A DNA stretch of 64,000 nucleotides from Maricaulis sp039978735 (GCF_039978735.1 NZ_JBDWAS010000001.1:1-64000); one strand, 5' to 3'. Positions 25,198 through 34,054 are shown, counted from the stretch's first letter. The notes: a model not told the origin generated them from the letters alone. Program-made: numbers and translations.

Positions 25198-25812
25198 ATG
25201 TCCGGCGCCTATGACTACAAACCGCGGTTCAAGGATATCCGCATCAAACCGCCCCGGGACGAGCCGGCGCCGGAAGAGCGCGTGTGCGAATGGCCCGGTT
25301 GCCGCAAGCACGGCGACAGCCGCGCGCCCAAGTCGACGGACCGGCTGAACGAGTTCTACTGGTTCTGCCAGACGCACGCTTCGGAATACAACAAGTCCTG
25401 GAATTTCTTCGAGGGCATGAGCGAACACGCCGCCCAGTCCTTCCGGGAAAGCGCCGCCTATGGCCACCGCCCGACCTGGAGCTGGCGCAATACGCATTCG
25501 GCAAGCTCGAAGGCCCAGCGCGCCAGCCGCGACTTTGCCGACGGTTTCAACGACCCGTTCGGCATGTTCGGCGACCGCCGCGATCCGCACAAGGAAGCCC
25601 CGCGCGAGAAATCGATGGGCCGTCTCCAGTCCAAGGCGCTGGAGACGATGGGGCTGGAGGCCGATGTCGAACCGGCCAAGGTGCGGCGGCGCTATGCCGA
25701 GCTGGTGAAACGCTTCCACCCGGATGCCAATGGCGGCGACCGCTCGAGCGAGGAACAGCTGGGCCGCGTGATCGCCGCCTACCAGATCCTCAAGAATGCG
25801 GGCATGGCCTGA
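25198..25812 (+). CDS. J-domain protein (DnaJ-like)
   Basis: This 204-residue protein has an N-terminal region with a possible metal site (VCEWPGCRKHG, WFCQTH) and a C-terminal J domain (about 145-204) with RFHPDANGGD containing the HPD tripeptide needed to stimulate DnaK. The family is conserved in alphaproteobacteria next to cobS. Here the chemoreceptor gene separates them. It is cytoplasmic and its client is unknown. Confidence 0.88.
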   Translation: MSGAYDYKPRFKDIRIKPPRDEPAPEERVCEWPGCRKHGDSRAPKSTDRLNEFYWFCQTHASEYNKSWNFFEGMSEHAAQSFRESAAYGHRPTWSWRNTHSASSKAQRASRDFADGFNDPFGMFGDRRDPHKEAPREKSMGRLQSKALETMGLEADVEPAKVRRRYAELVKRFHPDANGGDRSSEEQLGRVIAAYQILKNAGMA

Positions 25813-26138
25813 GCCACAACGCTCAAGCTGCGCAATCCTTGTTTGCCTCTGATCCAGAAAACAGCCTCAAATAGCCGCAAATCGGATCAAAGCACTCATG
25901 CTAATCTATTATTATACTTGTTTCAAAAAGGGACCGTTGACTACTAAAATAGTAAATCATTGATTTTTTTGGAGTTTTTCTATAAATACTTCGGAAACCA
26001 AGCACCGAATATTTGCCCTCTATTCGGCCATTAACTTTCTGTTCACAGGTGCAGCGCGAAATCGACTCAAATTCGAATAAAAGAATTCTCGCCAACAAGC
26101 CTCCCAGGCTCAACACGAGATAGCGACGGGACATCGCC
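25813..26138. promoter_or_regulatory. AT-rich leader region before the PAS chemoreceptor gene
   Basis: This 326-bp gap is strikingly AT-rich compared with all flanking DNA. It holds TTGATT (25960-25965) and TAAATA (25983-25988), a candidate sigma-70 promoter with a 17-bp spacer. An ACTAAAATAGT palindrome lies at about 25943-25953. TTAA-N7-TTCA (26031-26045) partly fits the CtrA consensus. Composition and position between conserved genes suggest transfer or insertion of the receptor gene with its control region. Confidence 0.4.
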
Positions 26139-27626
26139 ATGCTGCACCTGATGAATTCGGGCAAGAGCCAGATTGCCGACAAATACAACGCCATCGCCCG
26201 CTCCCAGGCCGTGATCGAGTTCACGCCGGACGGCAAGATCCTGACCGCCAACCGCAACTTCCTCGACGCCCTGGGTTATGAACTGGACGAGATCGTCGGT
26301 CAGAACCACGCCCTGTTCGTCGAACCCGAATATGCCGCCACACCCGAATACCGGCAGTTCTGGGACGCGCTGCGGGCCGGCCAGTTCCAGGCCGCCGAGT
26401 ACAAGCGGATCGGCAAGGGCGGCCGCCCCGTCTGGATCCAGGCGAGCTATAATCCGGTGAAGGATGCATCGGGCCGCACCTATCGCGTGGTGAAGTTCGC
26501 GACCGACGTCACCCAGCGCAAGCTGGCCAATGCCGATGTCAACGGCAAGCTGGCGGCACTGGACAAGTCGCAGGCGATCATCGAGTTCGAACTCGACGGC
26601 ACGATCCTCAAGGCCAATGAAAACTTCCTGAAAACGATGGGCTACACGCTCGACGAAGTGCGCGGCCAGCACCACCGGCTGTTCGTTGCGAAGGACGAGC
26701 GCGACGCACCGGCCTACAAGGAGTTCTGGGCAAAACTGGCCCGAGGCGAATTCCAGTCGGCCGAGTTCCGCCGGATCGCCAAGGACGGTCATGATGTCTG
26801 GATCCAGGCCAGCTACAACCCGATCCTCGACATGGATGGCAAGCCGTTCAAGGTCGTGAAGTTCGCGACCGACATCACCGCCGAGGTGAGCGAGCGGCAT
26901 CGCCGCGCCGATGCCCAGCGCTCGATTGCAGCCGATCTGCAGAAAATCTCCCGGTCCGCCTCGAACACCTCCTCGCAGACCGCCAGCGTGGCCGCGGCCG
27001 CACAGCAGGCCTCGACCGGGGTGCAATCGATCGCTTCGGGGGCGGAGGAACTGTCCGCGTCGGCCGCCGAGATCAGCCAGCAGATGTCGCGTGCATCCCA
27101 GGTCAGCCGGGAAGCCGTGGAGCAGGCCGACAAGACCGACGCCACGGTCCGCACGCTCTCCGACGCCGCCCAACGCATCGGCGAGATCGTCAACCTGATC
27201 ACCGCCATCGCCGAACAGACCAATCTGCTTGCGCTCAATGCGACCATCGAGGCGGCCCGCGCCGGTGAAGCCGGCAAGGGGTTCGCCGTCGTTGCATCCG
27301 AAGTGAAGGGCCTGGCCAACCAGGCGTCCGCGGCGACCGGGGAAATCTCGGCGCAGGTCTCCGAAGTCCAGGGCGCAACGCAACGCGCCGCCGATGCCAT
27401 CTCCTTGATCCGCAACACGATCTCGGAAGTCGAGAGCATGTCGACGGCTGTTGCCGCCGCCGTCGAGGAACAGACATCGGTGACATCCGACATGTCCCGC
27501 AACATGCAGGACGTCGCCCAGGGCGTGACGGACATCTCGAAGGCGATCCAGGAAATCGACGCCGCCACGCGCGACGTGGAAAGCTCCACCCGCAGCGTCG
27601 AGGAACTCGCCCGCCAGATCGCCTGA
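26139..27626 (+). CDS. Soluble chemoreceptor with two PAS domains
   Basis: This 495-residue methyl-accepting chemotaxis protein has no membrane segment. Two PAS domains (about 20-130 and 140-255) are clear repeats of each other (FTPDGKILTANRNFLDALGY and FELDGTILKANENFLKTMGY; VWIQASYNP in both). The signalling domain follows with the hairpin tip AEQTNLLALNATIEAARAGE and AGKGFAVVASEVKGLA. It probably senses a small ligand or redox state in the cytoplasm and controls CheA. It is inserted between the J-domain gene and cobS. Confidence 0.92.
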   Translation: MLHLMNSGKSQIADKYNAIARSQAVIEFTPDGKILTANRNFLDALGYELDEIVGQNHALFVEPEYAATPEYRQFWDALRAGQFQAAEYKRIGKGGRPVWIQASYNPVKDASGRTYRVVKFATDVTQRKLANADVNGKLAALDKSQAIIEFELDGTILKANENFLKTMGYTLDEVRGQHHRLFVAKDERDAPAYKEFWAKLARGEFQSAEFRRIAKDGHDVWIQASYNPILDMDGKPFKVVKFATDITAEVSERHRRADAQRSIAADLQKISRSASNTSSQTASVAAAAQQASTGVQSIASGAEELSASAAEISQQMSRASQVSREAVEQADKTDATVRTLSDAAQRIGEIVNLITAIAEQTNLLALNATIEAARAGEAGKGFAVVASEVKGLANQASAATGEISAQVSEVQGATQRAADAISLIRNTISEVESMSTAVAAAVEEQTSVTSDMSRNMQDVAQGVTDISKAIQEIDAATRDVESSTRSVEELARQIA

Positions 27627-27650
27627 CCCTGTTAACCGCGCACATCGGAC

Positions 27651-27679
27651 AGCCGGGGCGTTTTGCCGCCCCGGCTGTG
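27651..27679 (+). terminator. Stem-loop after the PAS chemoreceptor gene
   Basis: CAGCCGGGGCG pairs with CGCCCCGGCTG across a short loop (TTTTGC), 25 bp after the stop codon. The T-containing tail is weak (TGTTCG), so termination efficiency is uncertain. Confidence 0.5.
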
Positions 27680-27787
27680 TTCGCCGCATTGACTTGAAGC
27701 CGGTGCGGCCTTGCAATACCTGTCGATATCAAATCCAGGCGTCAGGCATCTCCTGCCCCAAGGCGCGCAACGATAAAGACCGGTTCG

Positions 27788-28777
27788 ATGAGCGAAGACT
27801 TCCCCCTGGCTGCCCCCGATACGACCGCTGACACAAAGGCCCTGTTCGGCTTCGATGCCGGCTTTGAAGTGCCGATGTTCTCCAGGGCGGACGAACACAC
27901 GCCCAAGATCGATCCGGACTATGTCTTCGATCCGGCGACCACGCGGTCCATCCTGGCGGGCTTTGCCTTCAATCGCCGCGTGATGATCCAAGGCTATCAC
28001 GGCACCGGCAAGTCGACCCATATCGAGCAGGTCGCCGCGCGGCTGAACTGGCCGATGGTCCGGGTCAATCTCGACAGTCATGTCAGCCGGATCGACATGG
28101 TGGGCAAGGACGCCATCGTGCTGCGCGACGGCAAACAGATCACCGAATTCCAGGAAGGCATCCTGCCCTGGGCCCTGCAGCGCCCGGTCGCGCTCCTGTT
28201 CGACGAGTACGATGCCGGCCGCCCGGACGTGATGTTCGTGATCCAGCGCGTACTGGAGGCCTCGGGCTCGCTGACCCTGCTCGATCAGACCAAGGTGATC
28301 CGTCCGCATCCCTTCTTCCGCCTCTTCGCCACGACCAACACGATCGGCCTGGGCGACACGACCGGCCTCTATCACGGCACCCAGCAGATCAACCAGGGCC
28401 AGATGGACCGCTGGTCCATCGTCTCGACGCTGAACTACCTGCCGCGCGAGACCGAGAACGCCATCGTGCTGGCCAAGATGAAAAAGCTCTCCGCAAGCGA
28501 GGACGGCAAGAAGATGGTCGCCGACATGGTGAAGGTTGCCGACCTCACCCGCGACGCCTTCATCAATGGCGATATCTCCACGGTGATGAGCCCGCGGACC
28601 GTGCTGACCTGGGCGGAGAATTACGAGATCTTCGGCGATCTGGGCGCCGCCTTCCGCCTGACCTTCCTGAACAAGTGCGACGAGCTGGAACGTCCGACCA
28701 TCGCGGAATTCTACCAGCGCGTCTTCGGCGAGGACTTGCCGGAAGCACCGATCAAGGCGGAAAGCTCGGCAGCCTGA
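27788..28777 (+). CDS. cobS: Cobaltochelatase subunit CobS
   Basis: This 329-residue AAA+ ATPase has Walker A GYHGTGKSTH and Walker B LLFDEYDAG. It powers cobalt insertion into hydrogenobyrinic acid diamide in the aerobic cobalamin pathway, together with CobT and CobN. The N-terminal segment (LFGFDAGFEVPMFSRADEHTP) is typical for CobS. CobT is usually near; here it begins 5.4 kb downstream. CobN is not in the window. Confidence 0.95.
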   Translation: MSEDFPLAAPDTTADTKALFGFDAGFEVPMFSRADEHTPKIDPDYVFDPATTRSILAGFAFNRRVMIQGYHGTGKSTHIEQVAARLNWPMVRVNLDSHVSRIDMVGKDAIVLRDGKQITEFQEGILPWALQRPVALLFDEYDAGRPDVMFVIQRVLEASGSLTLLDQTKVIRPHPFFRLFATTNTIGLGDTTGLYHGTQQINQGQMDRWSIVSTLNYLPRETENAIVLAKMKKLSASEDGKKMVADMVKVADLTRDAFINGDISTVMSPRTVLTWAENYEIFGDLGAAFRLTFLNKCDELERPTIAEFYQRVFGEDLPEAPIKAESSAA

Positions 28778-28805
28778 CACCGCAAGTCACTGACGGTTTT
28801 GTTGA

Positions 28806-28827
28806 CCCCCGGCGCACGCCGGGGGCA
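28806..28827 (+). terminator. GC-rich stem-loop after cobS
   Basis: CCCCCGGCG and CGCCGGGGG form a perfect 9-bp stem with a short loop about 30 bp after the cobS stop. No T run follows, so it may be a weak terminator or an RNA-stability element between cobS and the next gene. Confidence 0.4.
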
Positions 28828-28865
28828 CGGTGCCCGCGATTGATCACAATGGCGGGGAGCCAGGC

Positions 28866-29429
28866 ATGACGTTAAGCGATCTCTTGCTGCCGACCTACCG
28901 GCAGATGCTCACCGCGCTGGCGGCCTGGCTGCGCAAGGCCGAGGAGCAGACCGGCAATGCCGACGCCCTGCTGGCGGCGCGCCTCGCCCCGGACATGTTC
29001 CCCCTGTCGACCCAGATCCGCTTTGCCTGCCTGCAAGTCCATGAGGGCGGCCGCCGGCTTCGCCACGAGCCCTTCCCCGACGCGATGGACACCTTGCTGA
29101 ACGAAGGCCGGCAGGGCGGCGAAAATCCCGGCACGCTGGCCGAGGCTCTCGCGCGGATCGACGAGGCCCTGGCCTATCTCGACAGCCTGCCCGCCGATGC
29201 GCTGGATGACAGCGCCGGCCGGCCGCTGGCGCTGGAATTGCCGATGGGTATCGCCTTCGATCTGGACGATGGCGAGCGCTATGCGCGCGACTGGGCCCTG
29301 CCGCAATTCTACTTCCACGTCATGACGGCCTACGCGATCCTGCGCCGTGAAGGCGTGGAACTGGGCAAGGCTGACTATGTGGCGCACATGTTTGCCTATC
29401 TGCGCCCGGGAACCGCGCCCGCCGGCTGA
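28866..29429 (+). CDS. DUF1993 family protein
   Basis: This 187-residue protein matches DUF1993: MTLSDLLLPTYRQMLTALA at the start, ARLAPDMFPLSTQIRFAC, and a C-terminal QFYFHVMTAYAILRREGVELGKADY. The family belongs to the DinB-like four-helix group and has no set activity. GGGGAGCC precedes the ATG. It is the first gene after cobS and does not belong to the cobalamin pathway. Confidence 0.85.
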   Translation: MTLSDLLLPTYRQMLTALAAWLRKAEEQTGNADALLAARLAPDMFPLSTQIRFACLQVHEGGRRLRHEPFPDAMDTLLNEGRQGGENPGTLAEALARIDEALAYLDSLPADALDDSAGRPLALELPMGIAFDLDDGERYARDWALPQFYFHVMTAYAILRREGVELGKADYVAHMFAYLRPGTAPAG

Positions 29430-29490
29430 TCCACTGGCAGCTGAACTTCTGGCGGCTGAACATGGCAGCAAAAACCGGCTTGCGCGGCTC

Positions 29491-29516
29491 CATAGTTCAA
29501 TTATCGTTGAAATATG
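29491..29516. promoter_or_regulatory. ArsR operator-like dyad overlapping the arsR start
   Basis: TTCAA (29496-29500), six bases, then TTGAA (29507-29511) forms a dyad whose outer parts CATA and TATG also match. The TATG includes the arsR start codon (29514). This is the form of ArsR/SmtB operators. Repressor bound here would cover the translation start, and no ribosome-binding sequence is visible, so the transcript may be leaderless. Confidence 0.6.
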
Positions 29517-29876
29517 GAATCAGAAACCGCCGTCCGCCGCCTCGCCGCCCTGGCCCAGCCCAGCCGCCTTGCCGTCTTCCGCCTGCTGGTGAAAGCCGGG
29601 CCCGACGGGATGGCCGCAGGAGAGATCGCCCGCGCACTCGATATCGCGCCCAACACGCTGTCGGCCCAGCTGAACCTGCTGTCGCAGGCCGGCCTCGTCC
29701 GCCAGCGCCGCGACGGACGCTCGCTGATCTACAGCGTCGAGTTCGAAACCATGTCGGCACTCCTCCTCTATCTGATGGAGGATTGCTGCCAGGGCCATTC
29801 GGAGATCTGCACCCCGGTTGTCGAGGCTGCCGCACGCGGCGCCTGCTGCCCCACACCCCAGGAGTCCCTGTCATGA
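29514..29876 (+). CDS. arsR: ArsR family arsenic-responsive repressor
   Basis: This 120-residue winged-helix protein (about residues 5-85: RRLAALAQPSRLAVFRLL, NTLSAQLNLLSQAGLVRQRRDGRSLIYS) has several Cys in its C-terminal third (DCCQGHSEIC and GACCPT) that could bind As(III). It is the first gene of arsR-arsI-acr3-arsC, and the dyad at its start suggests autorepression. Its end overlaps arsI by 4 bp (ATGA). Placement of the As(III) site at the C-terminus is inferred from the Cys distribution. Confidence 0.9.
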   Translation: MESETAVRRLAALAQPSRLAVFRLLVKAGPDGMAAGEIARALDIAPNTLSAQLNLLSQAGLVRQRRDGRSLIYSVEFETMSALLLYLMEDCCQGHSEICTPVVEAAARGACCPTPQESLS

Positions 29877-30367
29877 AACGCCTGCACGTCCATCTCGCCG
29901 TCGACGACCTGCAAAAAGCCATCACCTTCTACTCGACCCTGTTCGCCGCCGGTCCGACGACCACCAAGTCCGACTACGCCAAATGGATGCTCGACGATCC
30001 GCGGGTCAATTTCGCGATCAGCGCGCGCGGGGGACGTCCGGGCATCCAGCATCTCGGCATCCAGGCGGAAGACAAGACCGAACTCGACGAGGTCTATGAA
30101 CGCCTCTCGCGCGCCGGTGCCGAGACTCTCGAGGAGGGCGAGACGACCTGCTGCTATGCGCGGTCGGAAAAAAGCTGGGTCGCCGACCCCGTCGGCACCA
30201 ACTGGGAAGTCTTCCGCACGATGGGCGAAAGCACCGACTACGGTCACGATCTCGGCGAGGCGCCCGAAACGGCGGTCATCGCCAACGCTCCCCACGAAGC
30301 CGGAGACGGTGGCTGCTGCACGCCCAGGGCCGCACCGCGGCCTGACGGAAAAGCCTGCTGCGGCTGA
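29873..30367 (+). CDS. arsI: ArsI-type C-As lyase (glyoxalase superfamily)
   Basis: This 164-residue vicinal-oxygen-chelate protein has the ArsI residues: His5, His60 (IQHLGIQ), Glu112 (NWEVF) as metal ligands, and the vicinal Cys pair 93-94 (TTCCYAR) that binds trivalent organoarsenicals. ArsI enzymes cleave methylarsenite to As(III) using Fe(II) and oxygen. A CadI-like role in metal sequestration is a related possibility. It has a Cys-rich C-terminal tail (GGCCTP and KACCG) beyond the domain. It overlaps arsR by 4 bp and is 14 bp from acr3. Confidence 0.88.
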   Translation: MKRLHVHLAVDDLQKAITFYSTLFAAGPTTTKSDYAKWMLDDPRVNFAISARGGRPGIQHLGIQAEDKTELDEVYERLSRAGAETLEEGETTCCYARSEKSWVADPVGTNWEVFRTMGESTDYGHDLGEAPETAVIANAPHEAGDGGCCTPRAAPRPDGKACCG

Positions 30368-30381
30368 GGGAAGCGGGATCG

Positions 30382-31419
30382 ATGAACACGTTCGAACGTT
30401 ATCTCTCTGTCTGGGTGGCGCTGTGTATCCTGGCGGGGATCGGGCTTGCGCAAATCGTGCCCGGCCTGTTCGCCGCCCTCGCCGCGCTGGAATATGCCAA
30501 TGTCAATTTTGCCGTAGCGGTGCTGATCTGGGCGATGGTCTGGCCGATGATGATCGCCGTCGATTTCGGCAGTCTGAAACGCGTCGGCGAGCGGCCAAAG
30601 GGCCTGGTCATCACCCTGGTGGTGAACTGGCTGATCAAGCCCTTCACCATGGCTTTTCTCGGCGTCGCCTTCTTCAAGCACATCTTTGCCGGACTGATCC
30701 CGCCGGCCGAGGCTGACGGCTATATCGCAGGCCTGATCCTGCTGGGCGCCGCGCCGTGCACGGCCATGGTTTTCGTCTGGTCGCAACTCACCCGCGGCGA
30801 CGCCACCTATACCCTCGCCCAGGTCAGCGTGAACGATGCGATCATGGTGTTCGCCTTCGCCCCGATCGTCGCCCTGCTGCTGGGCGTGACCGATATCGCG
30901 GTGCCCTGGGAGACACTGATCCTGTCGGTCGCGCTCTATGTCGTGATCCCGCTGATTGCCGGCATCGCGATGCGTACCCTGCTGGTCCGCCAGGGCGGGG
31001 AGGAGGCTGTCGCGCGCTTTACCGGCCGCATCAAGCCGGCCTCGATCCTCGGCCTTTTGGGCACGGTCGTGCTGCTGTTCGGCTTCCAGGGCCATGTCAT
31101 CCTGGAACGTCCCCTGCTGATCGCCCTGATCGCCGTGCCGATCCTGATCCAGTCCTATGGCATCTTCGCCCTGGCCTATGGCGCCGCCTGGGTCTGGCGC
31201 GTACCGCACCCTGTTGCCGCCCCCTGCGCGATGATCGGCACATCGAACTTCTTCGAACTGGCGGTCGCGGTCGCGATCAGCCTGTTCGGCCTCAATTCGG
31301 GCGCGGCGCTCGCGACCGTCGTGGGCGTGCTGGTGGAAGTGCCGGTCATGCTGTCGCTGGTGGCCTTTGCCAACCGTACACGCAGCCATTTCCCCGGACC
31401 GGAGACACCCGCGCCATGA
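30382..31419 (+). CDS. acr3: Arsenite efflux transporter, Acr3 family
   Basis: This 345-residue, ten-helix membrane protein begins FERYLSVWVALCILAGIGLAQ. It carries the conserved Cys in LLGAAPCTAMVFVWSQLTRG, required for arsenite transport in the family, and the ending GTSNFFELAVAVAISLFGL. Acr3 exports arsenite using the proton-motive force. Its stop overlaps the arsC start by ATGA. Confidence 0.95.
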   Translation: MNTFERYLSVWVALCILAGIGLAQIVPGLFAALAALEYANVNFAVAVLIWAMVWPMMIAVDFGSLKRVGERPKGLVITLVVNWLIKPFTMAFLGVAFFKHIFAGLIPPAEADGYIAGLILLGAAPCTAMVFVWSQLTRGDATYTLAQVSVNDAIMVFAFAPIVALLLGVTDIAVPWETLILSVALYVVIPLIAGIAMRTLLVRQGGEEAVARFTGRIKPASILGLLGTVVLLFGFQGHVILERPLLIALIAVPILIQSYGIFALAYGAAWVWRVPHPVAAPCAMIGTSNFFELAVAVAISLFGLNSGAALATVVGVLVEVPVMLSLVAFANRTRSHFPGPETPAP

Positions 31420-31838
31420 TCGTCATCCATCACAATCCGGACTGCGGCACATCACGCAATGTCGTCGCCATCGTGAAGGCGGCGGGCGAGGACCCGGTCG
31501 TGATCGAGTATCTGGAAACCGGCTGGACACGGCCGCAATTGCTCGGCCTGTTCGCAGCCGCCGGCCTGACGCCGCGCCAGGCGCTGCGCGAGACCAAGTC
31601 GCCGGCGGCGGAGCTGGGCCTGCTCGAACCCGGCGTGTCCGACACGCAGATCCTGGATGCCATGCTGGAGCATCCCGTTCTGGTGAACCGGCCCATCGTG
31701 TGCACGCCGCGCGGCGTACGCCTGTGCCGGCCCAGCCCCGGCGTGCTCGACCTGCTGGAAACCTGGCCTTCAGGCCCGTTCGAACTGGAAGACGGCACGC
31801 CCGTGATCGACGCAAGCGGCGCCCGGGTCGATAGCTAG
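31416..31838 (+). CDS. arsC: Arsenate reductase, ArsC glutaredoxin-dependent type
   Basis: This 140-residue protein carries the catalytic Cys10 in HHNPDCGTSRN and the Arg-containing stretch NRPIVCTPRGVRLCRP typical of ArsC. It reduces arsenate to arsenite with glutathione and glutaredoxin so that Acr3 can export it. It is the last gene of the ars operon, and the convergent flagellin gene ends 7 bp away. Confidence 0.95.
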   Translation: MIVIHHNPDCGTSRNVVAIVKAAGEDPVVIEYLETGWTRPQLLGLFAAAGLTPRQALRETKSPAAELGLLEPGVSDTQILDAMLEHPVLVNRPIVCTPRGVRLCRPSPGVLDLLETWPSGPFELEDGTPVIDASGARVDS

Positions 31839-31844
31839 CTGATC

Positions 31845-32693
31845 CTACTGGAAGAAGCGCAGGATGGTGCGCGGGGCCTCATTGGCGATCGCAAGGGCTT
31901 GCAGACCCAGATCCTCGCGCACCATCAACGCCTTGAGCTTGGCTGATTCCCGGCCGAGATCCGCGTCGATGAGATTGCCGATACCGGCATCGGTCACGTC
32001 GATCTGCTTGACCAGGAGGGTGCGCTGGATCTCCAGCGTCTTCAGGCTGACGCCCAGGCGCGAGATCGCGGCATTGACGGCGTTCATCGAGGTTTCGAAG
32101 TCTGCGACCATGCTTGCGTCCGGCCGGGTGGCGAGACCGCTGGCATCGGTTTGCGGCAGGCTGGCCGGCAGGGTCGAATCGAAAATCCCGCCACCATCGC
32201 TCAGATCTTCCGCGGCAATCGCCATCTGGGCGTTGGGGTTCTCCGAAACGAGCACCGAGATATCGGCGGCCCCGGCTTCGAGCAGGTTGATATCGTTGAA
32301 GGATGCGTTGGCGACGAGGTGCTGGGCCTGATTACCCAGGGCGACAAAGTCGTTCATCAGGGTGCGCCAGCCCTGTTCGTCGAGCGAAGTGTCGGTGGCG
32401 GCGACAAGCTTGCCCTGCATTTCAACCATCAGATCGGAAATGCCTTCAGCGGCGGCGAGCGCCGTTTCCACGACGCCGGTGGCCAGATCCATCGAGGTCA
32501 GCGCCTCGCCGCGCGCACCGTTGGACGCGCGCATGCCCTGGGCCAGGGCCCAGATCGCGCCGCCATCGCTCGCGCTGCCAATCTTGAGCCCTGTCGCGAT
32601 ACGGGTGTGCACTTTCACACTGTCCCGTTGCAGCATATCCATATGCTGCAGCGCAGAGTTCACGCTGGCCATGGAATGGACCGAATAGGTCAT
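31845..32693 (-). CDS. Flagellin (short)
   Basis: This 282-residue flagellin has N-terminal D0/D1 features (MTYSVHSMASVNSALQHMDM, RIATGLKIGSASDGGAIWALAQGMRA) and the C-terminal D1/D0 helix (LGVSLKTLEIQRTLLVKQIDVTDAGIGNLIDADLG). The middle is short, as in the alphaproteobacterial flagellins of Caulobacter type. Some Caulobacterales carry several flagellin genes; this one stands away from any flagellar cluster. The start at 32693 gives the normal N-terminus. Confidence 0.88.
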   Translation of the reverse strand: MTYSVHSMASVNSALQHMDMLQRDSVKVHTRIATGLKIGSASDGGAIWALAQGMRASNGARGEALTSMDLATGVVETALAAAEGISDLMVEMQGKLVAATDTSLDEQGWRTLMNDFVALGNQAQHLVANASFNDINLLEAGAADISVLVSENPNAQMAIAAEDLSDGGGIFDSTLPASLPQTDASGLATRPDASMVADFETSMNAVNAAISRLGVSLKTLEIQRTLLVKQIDVTDAGIGNLIDADLGRESAKLKALMVREDLGLQALAIANEAPRTILRFFQ

Positions 32694-32898
32694 CCAGCCT
32701 TTTGTCTCGCCACCTGTCGGGCCCACTTTTTCCGGGCTCCACCGGACAGGATGCCGTGATGTGGTTATCAACTCCTTTCCGGACTGTTCATGGATTATGC
32801 CGCGCCGAGGACGTCATTCGTCGATCAACCCCTTGTGAATTGATCCGGAATCGGCAGGCAGGTCTGATTGCAATATCGGGCGTCAGGAGACCAGTCAC

Positions 32899-33825
32899 AT
32901 GCGCAACACCCCCGGATGGCGGAAGACCGTCTGCCTTTTCATCGCGACCCTTGCCTTGGTGGCCGGCTCTCCCGCTCACGCATCACCGCTCAGCGAGGCC
33001 GAAACCGTGCGCGTCACCATTCCGGCGGGCGATGTCGAACTGGGCGCCACCCTCTACCGGCCGGCCGGCGCGTCCGGCGAGCTGCCAGCCATCGTCACCG
33101 CGCACGGCTCGGCAGCGACCACGCGCGACGGTGTCGGCTTCTACACCAATGCTGCGCTGGCCATGGGCTTTGCGGTCCTGTCCTTCGACAAGCGCGGGAC
33201 GGGCGAATCGACCGGCGAATACGAACGCTTCTCGGTGGAAACGAGCGATCGTGTCTTCCACGACCTCGCCTGGGACGTCGCCCATTCTGTGCAGTGGCTG
33301 GCCGGTCAGGACGGTATCGACGAAACGCGGATCGGCCTGTTCGGCGGCAGCCAGGCCGGCTGGATCATGCCCCTGGCAGACAGCCTCCTGCGCGAGAACA
33401 CCGGAATCGGGATCGGTTTCATCATCATCGGTGAGGGTGTTTCGGTGTCGGCGGGCGCAGAAGCCGCGCACGAAGCCGCATTGATGCAGTCGGTGGGCGC
33501 GCGCGACACCATCACCCGCACAGACATGCTGACCGCCGAGGCGGCCGCCATCGCCTTTACGGGCGAGCCGGGCTTCGATCCGGCGCCTGTTCTGGACGAC
33601 AGTGACACGCCCACGCTCTGGTTCTTCGGACTGAGCGACGGTGTCATCCCCGTCCTGCCCTCGATCGACCTGATCGGGGCGCGCATCGAGAACGGCGAAA
33701 CGCACCACACCGTCCATATCCTGCCCTTTGGCGACCACAACTTCACAAACACCGTCACGGGCGAGCGCTACGATATCGCGGCGATCTCGCGTGACTGGCT
33801 GGTCTCCATCGGCGTGCTGGAATAG
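32899..33825 (+). CDS. Secreted alpha/beta hydrolase
   Basis: This 308-residue protein has a signal peptide (CLFIATLALVAGSPAHA). It has an alpha/beta-hydrolase core with oxyanion segment VTAHGSA, SFDKRGTGEST, nucleophile elbow GGSQAG and the likely catalytic His in FGDHNFT. It is probably a periplasmic esterase or peptidase of the X-Pro/BAAT-like kind. Substrate is unknown. It is a single gene between the flagellin and a small conserved protein. Confidence 0.85.
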   Translation: MRNTPGWRKTVCLFIATLALVAGSPAHASPLSEAETVRVTIPAGDVELGATLYRPAGASGELPAIVTAHGSAATTRDGVGFYTNAALAMGFAVLSFDKRGTGESTGEYERFSVETSDRVFHDLAWDVAHSVQWLAGQDGIDETRIGLFGGSQAGWIMPLADSLLRENTGIGIGFIIIGEGVSVSAGAEAAHEAALMQSVGARDTITRTDMLTAEAAAIAFTGEPGFDPAPVLDDSDTPTLWFFGLSDGVIPVLPSIDLIGARIENGETHHTVHILPFGDHNFTNTVTGERYDIAAISRDWLVSIGVLE

Positions 33826-33829
33826 CGGT

Positions 33830-34054
33830 TCAGACCGCGTCCAGCGCCTTGGCGACCTTACGCAGCTGGTTTTCGCCGCCGCCGGGCATGCCTTCGCCGG
33901 ACGCAACGACCAGCTCCTCGGCATCATGCTGCCAGCGCTCGAGGATTTCCTTCTTCTGTTCGCGCGAGAGGGCGTCGTTGCGCACGACGTCTTCCGGCTC
34001 GTCGAACGTGCCTGCCGGGTCCAGAAGGGCTTTTTCGAAATCAACCTTGGTCAT
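33830..34054 (-). CDS. Small conserved acidic protein
   Basis: This 74-residue protein starts at an ATG preceded by AAAGGAGG, an excellent ribosome-binding site. The sequence (FEKALLDPAGTFDEPEDVV, REQKKEILERWQHDAEEL) is helical and acidic. Similar small proteins with the pattern LDPxxxFxxPxxVVxxxxLxxxQKxxIL are known from other alphaproteobacteria, without a function. It is convergent with the hydrolase gene and divergent from cobT. Confidence 0.75.
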   Translation of the reverse strand: MTKVDFEKALLDPAGTFDEPEDVVRNDALSREQKKEILERWQHDAEELVVASGEGMPGGGENQLRKVAKALDAV

